A stretch of DNA of 64,000 nt. It comes from an uncultured Verrucomicrobiae bacterium (GTDB lineage: Bacteria > Verrucomicrobiota > Verrucomicrobiia > Limisphaerales > J093). Under the pieces are notes generated by a model. That model did no database searches and was not told the origin of the DNA. It saw only the letters and a list, made by a program, of their open reading frames with translations. Location: NCBI GenBank assembly GCA_937946835.1, contig CALFAV010000003.1, forward strand, positions 1 to 64,000, read 5' to 3'. The first letter of the stretch is position 1; the number at the start of each line of letters is the position of its first letter. Shown here piece by piece: positions 46,927 to 55,819 of the stretch. The position numbers were made by a program, and so were the translations under genes.

Positions 46927-48903
46927 ATGTCCGATCGCAGTTTCTCCAGTCGTCGCCGCGCCGGGCAGCGGTTCCGCCCCGGTCGTGGTCAAACCTTCAA
47001 ACCCGAACGCCCCGCCGGGGAGGCGCGGGCCGAGGCCCTCGGCGAAAAAACCGGCGAGGAGACCGTCTTTGACTTCCAACGCCACGAACGCGAAATCCAG
47101 CGCGCGGAAAATCAGGCGGCCGGCCTGCCGCCCGACGCTTCCGAGGCGCTCGCCGCCCCGGCTGACCTCGAAAAGCGCGGCTTCCGCACCCCGCCGTCTG
47201 AGGAACCGGCCGAAGCTCCGGCCGCCGAGGCCGCCCCCCCGACGCCCGCGGCCGAGCCCGCCCCCGCGCCGGCCCCGGGGCTCATGGACACGCTCAAGGC
47301 CGCCGCCCAGCGCGTGCTCCAACGGGTCACCAAGCTGGTGACCAACAAAAGCTCGCCCCGCAAGGAAATCATCATCAACGCCGAATCCCTCGAAACCCGC
47401 GTGGCCCTGCTCGAGGAAGGGCGCCTGGAGGAATTCACCATCGAGCGCACCGGCGAGGAGCGGCTGGTGGGCAGCATCTTCAAGGGCAAGGTCCGCAACC
47501 TCGAAGACGGCCTCAAGGCCGCGTTCGTGGACATCGGCTTCGAGAAAAACGCCTTCCTGCACTACTGGGACATCGTGCCGGCCAGTTTCGACAGCAACGT
47601 GGAGCTGGTCGAGCGCGAGGACCGCCGCCGCCGCGAGCGGCCCAAGATCACCCAGAAGGACATCCCCCGCCTTTACCCCCCGGGCACCGACATCGTGGTG
47701 CAGGTCAGCAAGGGCCCCATCGGCACCAAGGGACCGCGGGTGACCACCAATCTGGCCATCCCCGGCCGGTTCCTGGTCCTGCTGCCCAACTCCGACCAGT
47801 GCGGCATCTCCCGCAAGATCGAGGACCCCGCCGAGCGGCAGCGCCTGAAACAGATCGTGCGCAAGCTCACCCTGCCCGAGGGCATGGGTGTGATCATTCG
47901 CACCGCCGGCGAGGGCCAGCAGGCGCGGTACTTCGTGCGCGACCTGGCCCTCCTGCTCGAGGAATGGAAGGCGGTGCAGGAAAAAATCAACACCCAGCCC
48001 GCCCCGTGCTGCGTGTTCCGCGAGCCGGACCTCATCGAGCGCACCGTGCGCGACTTCCTGACCGATGACGTCGAGCGCATCGTGGTGGATCATTACCCCA
48101 GTTACGAACGCATCCGGGACACCATCGCCCGGATTTCCAAGCGCTCGGCCAGCCGGGTGAAGTTCTACAACGAATCCCAGCCGGTCTTTGACCGCTTCGG
48201 CATCACCCGCCAGCTCCAGACCGCCTTCGCCCGCCAGGTGCCGCTCAAAAGCGGCGGCTACATCGTGGTGGACGAGACCGAGGCGCTGGTGGCCATTGAC
48301 GTCAACACCGGCCGCCACAAGAGCGGCAAGGACCCCGAGTCCACCATCACCAAGGTCAACCTCGAGGCCTGCGAGGAGATCTGCCGCCAACTGCGCCTGC
48401 GCAACATGGGCGGCCTGATCGTGCTGGACTTCATTGACATGCGCTCCGGCCGGGATCGCCAGCTCGTGTACCAGCGCATGAAGGAGCTGCTCAAACGCGA
48501 CCGCGCCCGCACCCACATCCTGCCCATCTCGCCGCTGGGGCTGATGGAGATGACCCGCCAGCGCCACACCGAGAGCGTCCAGGAATCGGTCTATGACGAC
48601 TGCCCGTACTGCAAGGGCCGCGGGGTGGTCAAGAGCACCCTCACCATGAGCGCGGAAATCCAGCGCAAACTGGCGGAAATCCTCAAAAGCCGGCCCCGCG
48701 ATGAATCGGACTTCCAGCTCCGGGTGGTCGTGCACCCCAGCGTGCTCGAGCGCCTCCGCAACGAGGACCAGCAACTGATCATTGACCTCGAAAAACGCTA
48801 CTTCGGCAAACTGAGCTTCCGCGGCGAACCCACCTTCCACGCCGAGCAATTCAAGGTCTTCAACGCCCTGACCAACGAGGAACTGGCCAGCGTGGGCGGG
48901 TAG
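46927..48903 (+). CDS. rng: Ribonuclease E/G family protein
   Basis: 658 aa. An unstructured A/P/E-rich head (about 1-140, including a basic start and PAAEAAPPTPAAEPAPAPAP) precedes the catalytic part: S1 domain around residue 190 (VGSIFKGKVRNLEDGLKAAFVDIG), the RNase H-like and DNase I-like region with the magnesium motif DFIDM and IDVNTG, and the zinc-link DDCPYCKGRG. It cleaves single-stranded, A/U-rich RNA and matures rRNA. The C-terminal scaffold domain of E. coli RNase E is absent, so it is a RNase G-type with a long N-terminal extension. It often follows mre genes. Confidence 0.93.
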   Translation: MSDRSFSSRRRAGQRFRPGRGQTFKPERPAGEARAEALGEKTGEETVFDFQRHEREIQRAENQAAGLPPDASEALAAPADLEKRGFRTPPSEEPAEAPAAEAAPPTPAAEPAPAPAPGLMDTLKAAAQRVLQRVTKLVTNKSSPRKEIIINAESLETRVALLEEGRLEEFTIERTGEERLVGSIFKGKVRNLEDGLKAAFVDIGFEKNAFLHYWDIVPASFDSNVELVEREDRRRRERPKITQKDIPRLYPPGTDIVVQVSKGPIGTKGPRVTTNLAIPGRFLVLLPNSDQCGISRKIEDPAERQRLKQIVRKLTLPEGMGVIIRTAGEGQQARYFVRDLALLLEEWKAVQEKINTQPAPCCVFREPDLIERTVRDFLTDDVERIVVDHYPSYERIRDTIARISKRSASRVKFYNESQPVFDRFGITRQLQTAFARQVPLKSGGYIVVDETEALVAIDVNTGRHKSGKDPESTITKVNLEACEEICRQLRLRNMGGLIVLDFIDMRSGRDRQLVYQRMKELLKRDRARTHILPISPLGLMEMTRQRHTESVQESVYDDCPYCKGRGVVKSTLTMSAEIQRKLAEILKSRPRDESDFQLRVVVHPSVLERLRNEDQQLIIDLEKRYFGKLSFRGEPTFHAEQFKVFNALTNEELASVGG

Positions 48904-49013
48904 GGCGTCCCGCTCCCCGGGCCGCTGAAGGGGCCGGTGGGGGGCGGCTTCGGCCCCCGCGGAAATATGTTTGCCGGGCCCCGTGCCGGTTTGGGAAGGT
49001 GCGGCCGCTGCCC

Positions 49014-50747
49014 ATGAAACGTGTTTGCCTGCTCTGGTCCGCCGTGCTGCTCGGCGGAATTGGCCCTGTCCCCCTTTTCCCCCTCGGGCGCGGCGCGGCC
49101 GCCCCGGAGACCCCCTCGGACCTGCGCGCCATTCCCGCCGAGGACCTGGAAAAAATCCGCGCCGCCCTGCCCGACCGCGCCCCGGCCCCGCCGGCGAAAC
49201 CCCGGCGGTTGCTGCTCTTTGTCCGCAACGTCGGCTACGGGGGCCATCCCTCGGCCGAGTACGCCAACCACGCCTTCACGCTGCTGGGCGAGAAGACCGG
49301 GGCCTTCCAGGCGGTGGTCCGGCGCGATCCGGAAGTGTTCCGCCGGGAAAGTCTCCGGCAGTTCGACGCCGTCTTCATCAACAACTGCGTCGGCAATCTC
49401 TTCACCGATCCGGAGCGGCGGCAGAATCTGGTCGAGTTTGTCACCGGCGGCGGCGGGCTGTTGGGCGTGCACGGCACCACGGTCGCCTTCACCCATTGGC
49501 CCGGGGCGGTCGAGGACTGGCCGGAGTTTGGCCAGATGATCGGCGCGCGCGGCGCCGCCCACCGCGAGAGCACCGAGCACGTGTTCATCAAGCTCGATGA
49601 GCCGGACCACCCGCTCAACGCGGTGTTCGGCGGGCAGGGCTGGGACTACCGCGACGAATTCTTCCGCGTGGGGGAGCCGTACTCGCGGCGGCGCGTGCGG
49701 GTGCTGTTCAGCATTGATACCGCCAGGACCGACCTGCAGCAGGGCCGGGGCTTCGGGCAACTCGAACGCGCCGACCACGATTTTGCCCTGGCCTGGGTGC
49801 GCCGTTACGGCCGCGGGCGCACCTTTTACTGCACCATCGCCCACAACCCGTACGTGTTTTGGGACCGACGGATGCTCGCGTTTTACCTGGGAGCCATTCA
49901 GTTCGCGCTGGGCGACCTGCCGGCACCCACCACGGCCAGCGCCTGGCTCACCCCGGCCCTGCGCGCCCAGGAGCGACTCGGTTGGCGGCTGGGCATCGAG
50001 GCCTACACCTTCCACCGCGCCACGTTCTTCGAGACGGTGGACCGCGCGGCCAAACTGGGCGTGCCGTTTGTTGGCGGCCTGAGCTTCCAGAAGGTCAGCG
50101 CGGACCTCCCCAAGAACTTCGAGCCGGGCCTCAGTGACGAGGAGTTGCGCGCCATCCGGCTCAAGCTGGCCGACGCCGGTGTGCACCTCCTGACCTTTTA
50201 CCTGCACGACATCCCCGGCGACGAGGCCGGCGCCCGGCGGGTGTTCGAGTTCGCCCGCAAGCTGGGCCTCGAGACCTTCATGACCGAGCCGAAACTCGAG
50301 GCGCTCGACACCCTCGAGCGTCTTGCCGAGGAGTACGGGGTGAATGTCGCCCTGCACAACCACGACCCGAAAGCCTCGCCGCATTACTGGAGTCCGGACG
50401 CCATCCTGAAGGTCTGCGCCGGTCGCAGCCCGCGCCTGGGGGCGGCGGCGGATGTCGGCTACTGGCTGCGCGCGGGCGTGGACCCGGTTGAGGGCCTTCG
50501 CAAGCTGGGCCCGCGTCTGATCACCCTGCAATTGCACGACCTGAACGAAATTTCCCCGCAGGGCACGGATGTGCCGTGGGGCACGGGCCGGGGGCGGACC
50601 GGGGACATTTTGCGCGAAATCCAAAGGCTGGGACTGCGCCCCACCATGATCGGCCTGGAGTACTCGAAGGACTTTGACCGGAACGAGGACGCCGTGGCCG
50701 CCTGCGTGGCCTGGTTCAACCAGTTCGTCGTGCAACTGGCCCCATGA
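49014..50747 (+). CDS. Secreted fusion: ThuA-like domain plus sugar-phosphate isomerase/epimerase-like TIM barrel
   Basis: 577 aa. A signal peptide (about 1-29) is followed by a ThuA-like glutamine-amidotransferase fold at about 60-300 (RRLLLFVRNVGYGGHPS, GGGGLLGVHGTTVAF, WDYRDEFFRVGEPY, GRGRTFYCTIAHNPYVF). Residues about 320-570 form an AP-endonuclease-2/xylose-isomerase-like barrel (GWRLGIEAYTFHRATFFETVDRAAKLG, YGVNVALHNHDPKASPHYWSPD, GAAADVGYWLRAG, LQLHDLN, GLEYSKDFDRN) with His, Asp and Glu ligands for a divalent metal. The two domains normally occur as separate proteins in Verrucomicrobiota/Planctomycetota. It likely acts on a sugar or glycoside outside the cytoplasm; exact reaction unknown. 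Its end overlaps the HEAT gene as ATGA. Confidence 0.85.
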   Translation: MKRVCLLWSAVLLGGIGPVPLFPLGRGAAAPETPSDLRAIPAEDLEKIRAALPDRAPAPPAKPRRLLLFVRNVGYGGHPSAEYANHAFTLLGEKTGAFQAVVRRDPEVFRRESLRQFDAVFINNCVGNLFTDPERRQNLVEFVTGGGGLLGVHGTTVAFTHWPGAVEDWPEFGQMIGARGAAHRESTEHVFIKLDEPDHPLNAVFGGQGWDYRDEFFRVGEPYSRRRVRVLFSIDTARTDLQQGRGFGQLERADHDFALAWVRRYGRGRTFYCTIAHNPYVFWDRRMLAFYLGAIQFALGDLPAPTTASAWLTPALRAQERLGWRLGIEAYTFHRATFFETVDRAAKLGVPFVGGLSFQKVSADLPKNFEPGLSDEELRAIRLKLADAGVHLLTFYLHDIPGDEAGARRVFEFARKLGLETFMTEPKLEALDTLERLAEEYGVNVALHNHDPKASPHYWSPDAILKVCAGRSPRLGAAADVGYWLRAGVDPVEGLRKLGPRLITLQLHDLNEISPQGTDVPWGTGRGRTGDILREIQRLGLRPTMIGLEYSKDFDRNEDAVAACVAWFNQFVVQLAP

Positions 50748-51478
50748 GCGCGGCTCCGTTCGATCGCCCCGCATCCGAAAATCTGGCCCGGGCCTTTGCG
50801 GCCCTGGCCCGGTATGACCGCGGCTCGGATCGAGGCGCGTTGTGGCCGCTGGATGCGGCGGTGGCGGCCGCCACGGGGGACCCGGCGTTACGGGCCGAAC
50901 TGGAGGCGGGACTCGTGCGCTGTTTGCGCAGCCCGGCTTCGGCCGTGGCCAAGGAGTATGCCTGCGAGAAACTGGCGATGATTGGCGGGCCGGCGTCGGT
51001 GGAAGCCCTGGCCGCGTTGCTGGCCGAACCGGACCTGTCCCATGCCGCGTCCGGTGCCCTGCGCGCCATTCCCGGGGCGGAGGCCGCGCGCGCCCTGCGC
51101 CGCGGTTTGAAGACGCTGGCCGGTCTGCCACTGGTAGGGGTCATCACCGCCCTGGGCGGACGCCGGGATGCTGCCAGCGGGGAGGCGTTGACCGGACTTT
51201 TGTCCCACGCGGACGTGCGGGTGGTGTCCGCGGCGGTCTGGGCCCTGGGCGCGATTGGAACACCGTCGGCCGGTCGGGCTCTGCGCCAACTCCTGCCGGG
51301 GGCGCCCGCCGCCCTGCTGCCCGAGCTGACGGAGGCGTGCCTGGTCTGTGCGGGGCACCTCAGCGAGGTCCGGGAGTCCCGAGCCGCCCGGACCCTGCTG
51401 GATGCCCTGTTGACCGCCGGTCCGCCGCCCCACGCGCGCGCTGCGGCTCTGCGCCTGCTGGCCTCGCTCCCTTCGTGA
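50744..51478 (+). CDS. HEAT-repeat protein
   Basis: 244 aa, cytosolic (no signal). It consists of about six HEAT/PBS-type repeats rich in A/L/G (SPASAVAKEYACEKLAMIG, PASVEALAALLAEPD, HADVRVVSAAVWALGAIG). It begins in the ATGA overlap with the ThuA/TIM gene, so both are likely made together. The partner may be the fused enzyme's precursor or another protein; this is a guess from position only. Confidence 0.82.
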   Translation: MSAAPFDRPASENLARAFAALARYDRGSDRGALWPLDAAVAAATGDPALRAELEAGLVRCLRSPASAVAKEYACEKLAMIGGPASVEALAALLAEPDLSHAASGALRAIPGAEAARALRRGLKTLAGLPLVGVITALGGRRDAASGEALTGLLSHADVRVVSAAVWALGAIGTPSAGRALRQLLPGAPAALLPELTEACLVCAGHLSEVRESRAARTLLDALLTAGPPPHARAAALRLLASLPS

Positions 51479-51599
51479 CCGCGGCTTGGTGATCCCGGCA
51501 CCGGGTGCGGCTGGCGCGTAACCGGGCCTGCCAAGACCGGCTTCGCTTGTGCCGCACGGTAGGCGGCAAGCCGCGGGCCGTAAAAAGTTGAAACGTCCG

Positions 51600-51627
51600 T
51601 TGCAACCCCGGTCCCGGGGGTTAGAAT
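51600..51627 (+). promoter_or_regulatory. Candidate promoter of the cytochrome c peroxidase gene, with palindromic spacer
   Basis: TTGCAA (51600-51605) and TAGAAT (51622-51627) are 16 bases apart; the -10 matches five of six consensus positions. The spacer contains the 14-bp palindrome CCCCGGTCCCGGGG (51606-51619). The gene starts 29 bp after the -10 end. Confidence 0.45.
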
Positions 51628-51656
51628 GGCGGCGCAGAAAGGAACACCAAAACGTT

Positions 51657-52628
51657 ATGCAGACCGCTCTTCGAGTGACCCTTCTGATAACCCTGTGCAC
51701 CGCACTTCAGGCCGCCGATCCCGCCGCGCTGCGGGAGAAGGCCCGGCTGTTTTTCGAGCCGCTGCCCGAGAAAATGCCCGGCTCCGAACAGGACACCCCG
51801 GCCCGGATCGAATTGGGCAAAAAACTCTATTTCGACAACCGCCTTTCGGTCAACGATTCCCAGTCCTGCAACACCTGCCACGACCTCACCGGCAACAAGG
51901 CGGGCGTGGACAACGAACCCACCTCGCCGGGCGCCCTGGGCAAGCGGGGCGACCGCAACTCGCCCACCACGCTCAACGCCGGCTTTCACTTCGCCCAGTT
52001 CTGGGATGGGCGCGCCAAGGACCTCAAGGAGCAGGCCAAGGGGCCGATTCTCAATCCGGTCGAAATGGCCATGCCGGACGAGGCCGCGGTGGAGAAAAAG
52101 TTGCGGGCCATCCCCGAGTACCGCGAGGGGTTTGCCCGGGCCTTCCCGGGCCAGAGCGAACCCATCACCTACGACAACCTGGCCGAGGCCATTGCCGCCT
52201 TTGAGCGCACGCTCATCACCCGCGACCGGTTTGACGACTTCCTCAGGGGCGACGACCGGGCTTTGACCGCCCAGGAACTCAAAGGCTTGGACCTGTTCCT
52301 GACCGTGGGGTGCACCACCTGCCACAACGGACCGGTGATCGGCGGCAACAGTTACCAGAAAGTGGGGCTGATCCACCCGTACGAGACGCCCGACCTGGGT
52401 CGGTTCGCCGTCACCAAGGAGGAAGGCGACGAGCACAAGTTCAAGGTGCCCAGCCTGCGCAACGTGGCCCTCACCGCCCCGTATTTCCACAACGGCAAGG
52501 AAACCAACCTCAAGGACACGGTGATCAAGATGGCCTACATCCAGTTGGACCGGAAACTCACCTCCGAGGAAGCCGACGCGATCGTGGCCTGGTTGCGGAG
52601 CCTGACCGACAAGGCCCGGGCGAAGTAG
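51657..52628 (+). CDS. Di-heme cytochrome c peroxidase (CcpA/MauG family)
   Basis: 323 aa, periplasmic. A signal peptide (about 1-20, ending ALQAA) is followed by two heme c sites, CNTCH (71-75) and CTTCH (219-223). PVEMAMP around 134 and the GRFAVTKEEGDEHKFKVPSLRNVALTAPYFHNG segment are typical of bacterial cytochrome c peroxidases, which reduce H2O2 with electrons from cytochrome c. Heme ligand methionines are plausible (for example Met137, Met139). ATG at 51657 sits 15 bases after GAAAGGA. The next gene downstream is on the other strand. Confidence 0.92.
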   Translation: MQTALRVTLLITLCTALQAADPAALREKARLFFEPLPEKMPGSEQDTPARIELGKKLYFDNRLSVNDSQSCNTCHDLTGNKAGVDNEPTSPGALGKRGDRNSPTTLNAGFHFAQFWDGRAKDLKEQAKGPILNPVEMAMPDEAAVEKKLRAIPEYREGFARAFPGQSEPITYDNLAEAIAAFERTLITRDRFDDFLRGDDRALTAQELKGLDLFLTVGCTTCHNGPVIGGNSYQKVGLIHPYETPDLGRFAVTKEEGDEHKFKVPSLRNVALTAPYFHNGKETNLKDTVIKMAYIQLDRKLTSEEADAIVAWLRSLTDKARAK

Positions 52629-52702
52629 GCCGCCCCCAGCCAAGGGTGTCCCCCGCCCTGCCCTGGCGAAGCGCGGGGGGCCGCTTTCCACCGGCCCCCA
52701 AC

Positions 52703-54874
52703 TCAGGGCACGGCCTTCGCGTGGTAAAAACGCCGGTCCCAACCGGGAGCCATCGGGTCTTCGATTACCCACGCCACGCCCCCGCCCACGTTGGTCAGCA
52801 CCGTCCAGGCGACCAGGTCGGGCGACGTCAGCACCGCGTATTCCCAACCCGGCGGCCCGGTTAACACAAGGTGAAACGGCCCGCCCGGGGCGGCGAACCC
52901 CACCGCCTTCAGCCGGGTCGGTGGCGACCCGCCGGATTCGTCCACGCCGCCCGGCCGCGGGCCGTACGCGGGAGGCGGGGCGCCGCGCTCGCGCGCGCCC
53001 AGGTCCGGCGCCGCGCCCTGGTAATGGTCATTGAGATTGGGCAGGCGCAGCCCGGCGTCCAGCGCCCGGCTGTTGGTCCGCAGGTCCAGGGGGACGACCG
53101 CCATCTTCTGCGCGGGGTCGGCCGGAATCTGCATGGCCGCCTCGAAAACCGGCCAGGGCACGACCCGGCCGTGCACCTCCACTCCCTGGCGGGCCGCCGC
53201 GCTCAGCGAGGCATAGCGCACGTTGCCGATCTTGAACACCCCGCTGCCGGGGCTGTAGCCGTCGTAGTCCAGGTCACAGTTGATCGCCTCGGAGGTCCAG
53301 TCGGCCACCTGGGACGCCGTGCCGACGAAGAGGTTGTTGCGGAAGAGAAAATCCTTCACCGGGACCCCGGACCACACGACCAACGCCACGCCGGGGCGAA
53401 CCGAGGTGTTGTGCAGGAGCAGCCCGCCACTGGGGGCGTTGTGCAGTTTGAACGGGGTGTACTGGGTGTTGAGAATCTCGTTCCGCCACACGTAGCACGG
53501 CCCGCCATACACCGGCTGGAGGCTGATGCCGACCCGGGTGTTGGTGATGCGGTTGCGGAAGCAACGGGTGTTCCGCTCCGAGTAATCCAGTTCAATCCCG
53601 TCGTCGGTGGCCTCCTCGATTTCGTTGCCGTAAAAGTCAATCGCCACCGCCGGCCGACCGGCGACCGAGAGGCCGTCCCCGTACCGTGCTATCCGGTTGT
53701 GGCAAACCACGTGGCCGGTGCCCAACACCTGGATGCCCTCCCGGGGCTCGATCACCCCCGGCGGCACCGGCCAGGTGCTCGGCCCTTCCAGAAGGTTGTC
53801 CGCGATATAAAAATCGCGCGCCGGCCCCACCGTGCACCGGATGGCTTCCTCCAGCCCGATCAACCGGCAGCGCCGAATCACCAGACCGGTGGCTTGATGG
53901 CCGCGGATGCCCTCCCGCGCGTGGCGCAACGTCAATTCTTCGAGGAACACGTGGCTCGAGCCGGACACGTCCAGCAATGTGCCCGAGCCGGCGCCCTCCA
54001 GGATCACTTCGTCCCGGGCCAGCCCGCGCACCACGATGGGGTGGGCCGGGTCGGCCTGCTGGCGCAGATAAAAGGTGGTGCCGCGATGAATCCCCGGCTC
54101 CAGCAACAGCAGGTCGCCCGGGCGGCACGCGGCCAAAGCGGCGGCCAGTTGGCCCGGAGCCACCCGCACCTCCCGCAGCCCGGCCGGCGCTCTCGGTACC
54201 GGACGCGTGCGGGCCCGGAGCGTCTGCGTGACCGAACCCCCGTCCGGGTCGTTCACGCTCACTTCCACCTCGTAGGTGGTGTCCGGCACCAGATCGAACA
54301 GCGACCCGGCAAAGGCCCGCGCCACACTCCCGGCCGGGAGGTCGGGCACATGGGCCGGGCGAATGCGCCACAAGGGCAGTCCCTCCGTCCAGGCCGCATC
54401 CCCGGCGCCGGCCCGGCGGAAACGAATCCGGGCCGTGGCATTCTCGTTGTCGTCGCCGGTGTACGGCCAGTGCACCCCCAGGCAGATCACCGTGGGCGGT
54501 TCCGGCACGGCCGTGCCGGGGTGAATCGCCAACTCCGGCGACTGGCTGCAAAGAACCCGGCCAAGGCTGAACAGTGCGAGGGTGGTGAGGCACGGGGCTT
54601 TCAGGAAAAGTGGCCCTGAGTGCCGGCGGCAGAACGCCTTGGTGTTTGGGCCGCGATCCGGGCGCAGGGGCTTTGCCCGGCGAATCAGCCGCGGCGGCCG
54701 CTCGGGTGGAAGGAATCCCGCTTCCCAGCCGGGCAGCCGCAGGCTGGCACCGTTCGATCCGGTCAGGCGCTGCGGCGCCGGGCTCGGCGCGTTGTTTCCG
54801 AAAGCCGGCGGGTCGTGGGTGCGGGCGCCCAACGGGCCCGCCCGGCCCGCGGCCGAGGTCCACGATTGGGCCAT
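52703..54874 (-). CDS. Secreted right-handed beta-helix protein, start uncertain
   Basis: About 723 aa from ATG 54874, or 633 aa from a CTG at 54604. The real body begins near residue 100 with a signal-like run KAPCLTTLALFSLGRVL. It then has a fibronectin/Ig-like beta region (HWPYTGDDNENATARIRFRR ... VPDTTYEVEVSVNDPDGGSV) and a parallel beta-helix of about 350 residues (GSSHVFLEELTLRH, GLVIRRCRLIGLEEAIRC, RDFYIADNLLEG, DGIELDYSERNTRCFRNRI). The C-terminal end (LVLTGPPGWEYAVLTSPDLVAWTVLTNVGGG) matches the lectin-like tail repeats found in exported verrucomicrobial proteins. No catalytic residues can be named; polysaccharide binding or lysis is a guess. There is no ATG, GTG or TTG near the signal sequence, which is odd. 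Confidence 0.7.
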   Translation of the reverse strand: MAQSWTSAAGRAGPLGARTHDPPAFGNNAPSPAPQRLTGSNGASLRLPGWEAGFLPPERPPRLIRRAKPLRPDRGPNTKAFCRRHSGPLFLKAPCLTTLALFSLGRVLCSQSPELAIHPGTAVPEPPTVICLGVHWPYTGDDNENATARIRFRRAGAGDAAWTEGLPLWRIRPAHVPDLPAGSVARAFAGSLFDLVPDTTYEVEVSVNDPDGGSVTQTLRARTRPVPRAPAGLREVRVAPGQLAAALAACRPGDLLLLEPGIHRGTTFYLRQQADPAHPIVVRGLARDEVILEGAGSGTLLDVSGSSHVFLEELTLRHAREGIRGHQATGLVIRRCRLIGLEEAIRCTVGPARDFYIADNLLEGPSTWPVPPGVIEPREGIQVLGTGHVVCHNRIARYGDGLSVAGRPAVAIDFYGNEIEEATDDGIELDYSERNTRCFRNRITNTRVGISLQPVYGGPCYVWRNEILNTQYTPFKLHNAPSGGLLLHNTSVRPGVALVVWSGVPVKDFLFRNNLFVGTASQVADWTSEAINCDLDYDGYSPGSGVFKIGNVRYASLSAAARQGVEVHGRVVPWPVFEAAMQIPADPAQKMAVVPLDLRTNSRALDAGLRLPNLNDHYQGAAPDLGARERGAPPPAYGPRPGGVDESGGSPPTRLKAVGFAAPGGPFHLVLTGPPGWEYAVLTSPDLVAWTVLTNVGGGVAWVIEDPMAPGWDRRFYHAKAVP

Positions 54875-54959
54875 GAATTCAGTCAAGGCCGCCGCTCCGC
54901 CCGGCTCAAGTCCATTCCGACGCTCCTGTGGCCCCGAGCACCGCCGGGCCGGGGCCGCG

Positions 54960-55718
54960 TCACTCCCCCCCACACGCGCGGACAAAGTCGCGGAACAACG
55001 CCCGGAAGCGCGGCTGGCGCGGCGCGAGCCGCTCGGGATGAAACTGCACGGACACCAGCCAGGGCAACGCTCCGGCGTGCGCCGGCGCCAGTTCCAGCGC
55101 CTCGATCACCCCGTCCGTGCTCCGGGCCGTGACCGCGAACAATTCCGCCACCTGGTCCACGGCCTGATGGTGGGTGCTGTTGACGCCGACCCGCGTGGCC
55201 CGCAGCAGGCGCGCGAGCCGCGAGCCGGGTTCCACCTGAATCTCATGCACCGGCTCGTCTTTGCGGTCGAGGCGGCGGTGCCGCAGGCCGTTGGGACGCT
55301 GGGTGGGCAGGTCCACGATCAGCGTGCCGCCGAAGGCGACGTTGAGCAGTTGCTGCCCCCGGCAGATGGCCAGAAGCGGTTTCCGCTGGCGGAACACCTC
55401 GCGCAGACAGAGCAGCTCGAAGGCGTCCCGCTCCGGCTCCACGTGCCTGACCGTGGCGCGCAGGCGGGCGGGCAGGTCCGGCGCATACAACTCCGGCTGC
55501 AGGTCTTCGCCCCCGGTGAGCAGCACGCCGTCGCAGCGCGCCACCGCCTCCGCGACGTACCCGGACTCCGGCAGGCACGCCGCCACCACCGGCAGACCGC
55601 CGGCGGCGCGGACCGCGGCGAGGTAGGGCTGGGACAAGTTGATGGAGGCGTCGGCGAACTCCGTCCCGCGCGCCTGGGTCGCGGGCGTGACCAGGATCAG
55701 GGGCCGGACTTTCCTCAT
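54960..55718 (-). CDS. Class I glutamine amidotransferase-like protein (gamma-glutamyl-GABA hydrolase type)
   Basis: 252 aa. The catalytic triad is Cys119 in LLAICRGQQLLNVAFGG, His227 and Glu229 in VSVQFHPE. TPATQ, GGEDLQPELYAP, and the GVNSTHHQAVD motif are typical of PuuD-like hydrolases that release GABA or related amines from gamma-glutamyl conjugates. The start is ATG 55718 (MRKVRPLILV); a longer frame upstream has no homology. The stop is separated by 85 bp from the beta-helix gene's likely start region on the same strand. No puu genes are adjacent. Confidence 0.9.
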   Translation of the reverse strand: MRKVRPLILVTPATQARGTEFADASINLSQPYLAAVRAAGGLPVVAACLPESGYVAEAVARCDGVLLTGGEDLQPELYAPDLPARLRATVRHVEPERDAFELLCLREVFRQRKPLLAICRGQQLLNVAFGGTLIVDLPTQRPNGLRHRRLDRKDEPVHEIQVEPGSRLARLLRATRVGVNSTHHQAVDQVAELFAVTARSTDGVIEALELAPAHAGALPWLVSVQFHPERLAPRQPRFRALFRDFVRACGGE

Positions 55719-55819
55719 GGGCGCCACCACCGCGCAGTCTGGAGGATTTTCCACGCGGTGCAAACTCGGGATGGCCACTTGGGCTTGAATCCGGCCCCGG
55801 CTCCGGTTGACATCGGGGC

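Noticed and set aside
48940..48958. GGGGGC/GCCCCC hairpin after rng as a terminator
   Set aside because: A 6-bp stem is present but no T-tract follows, so it is too weak to annotate.
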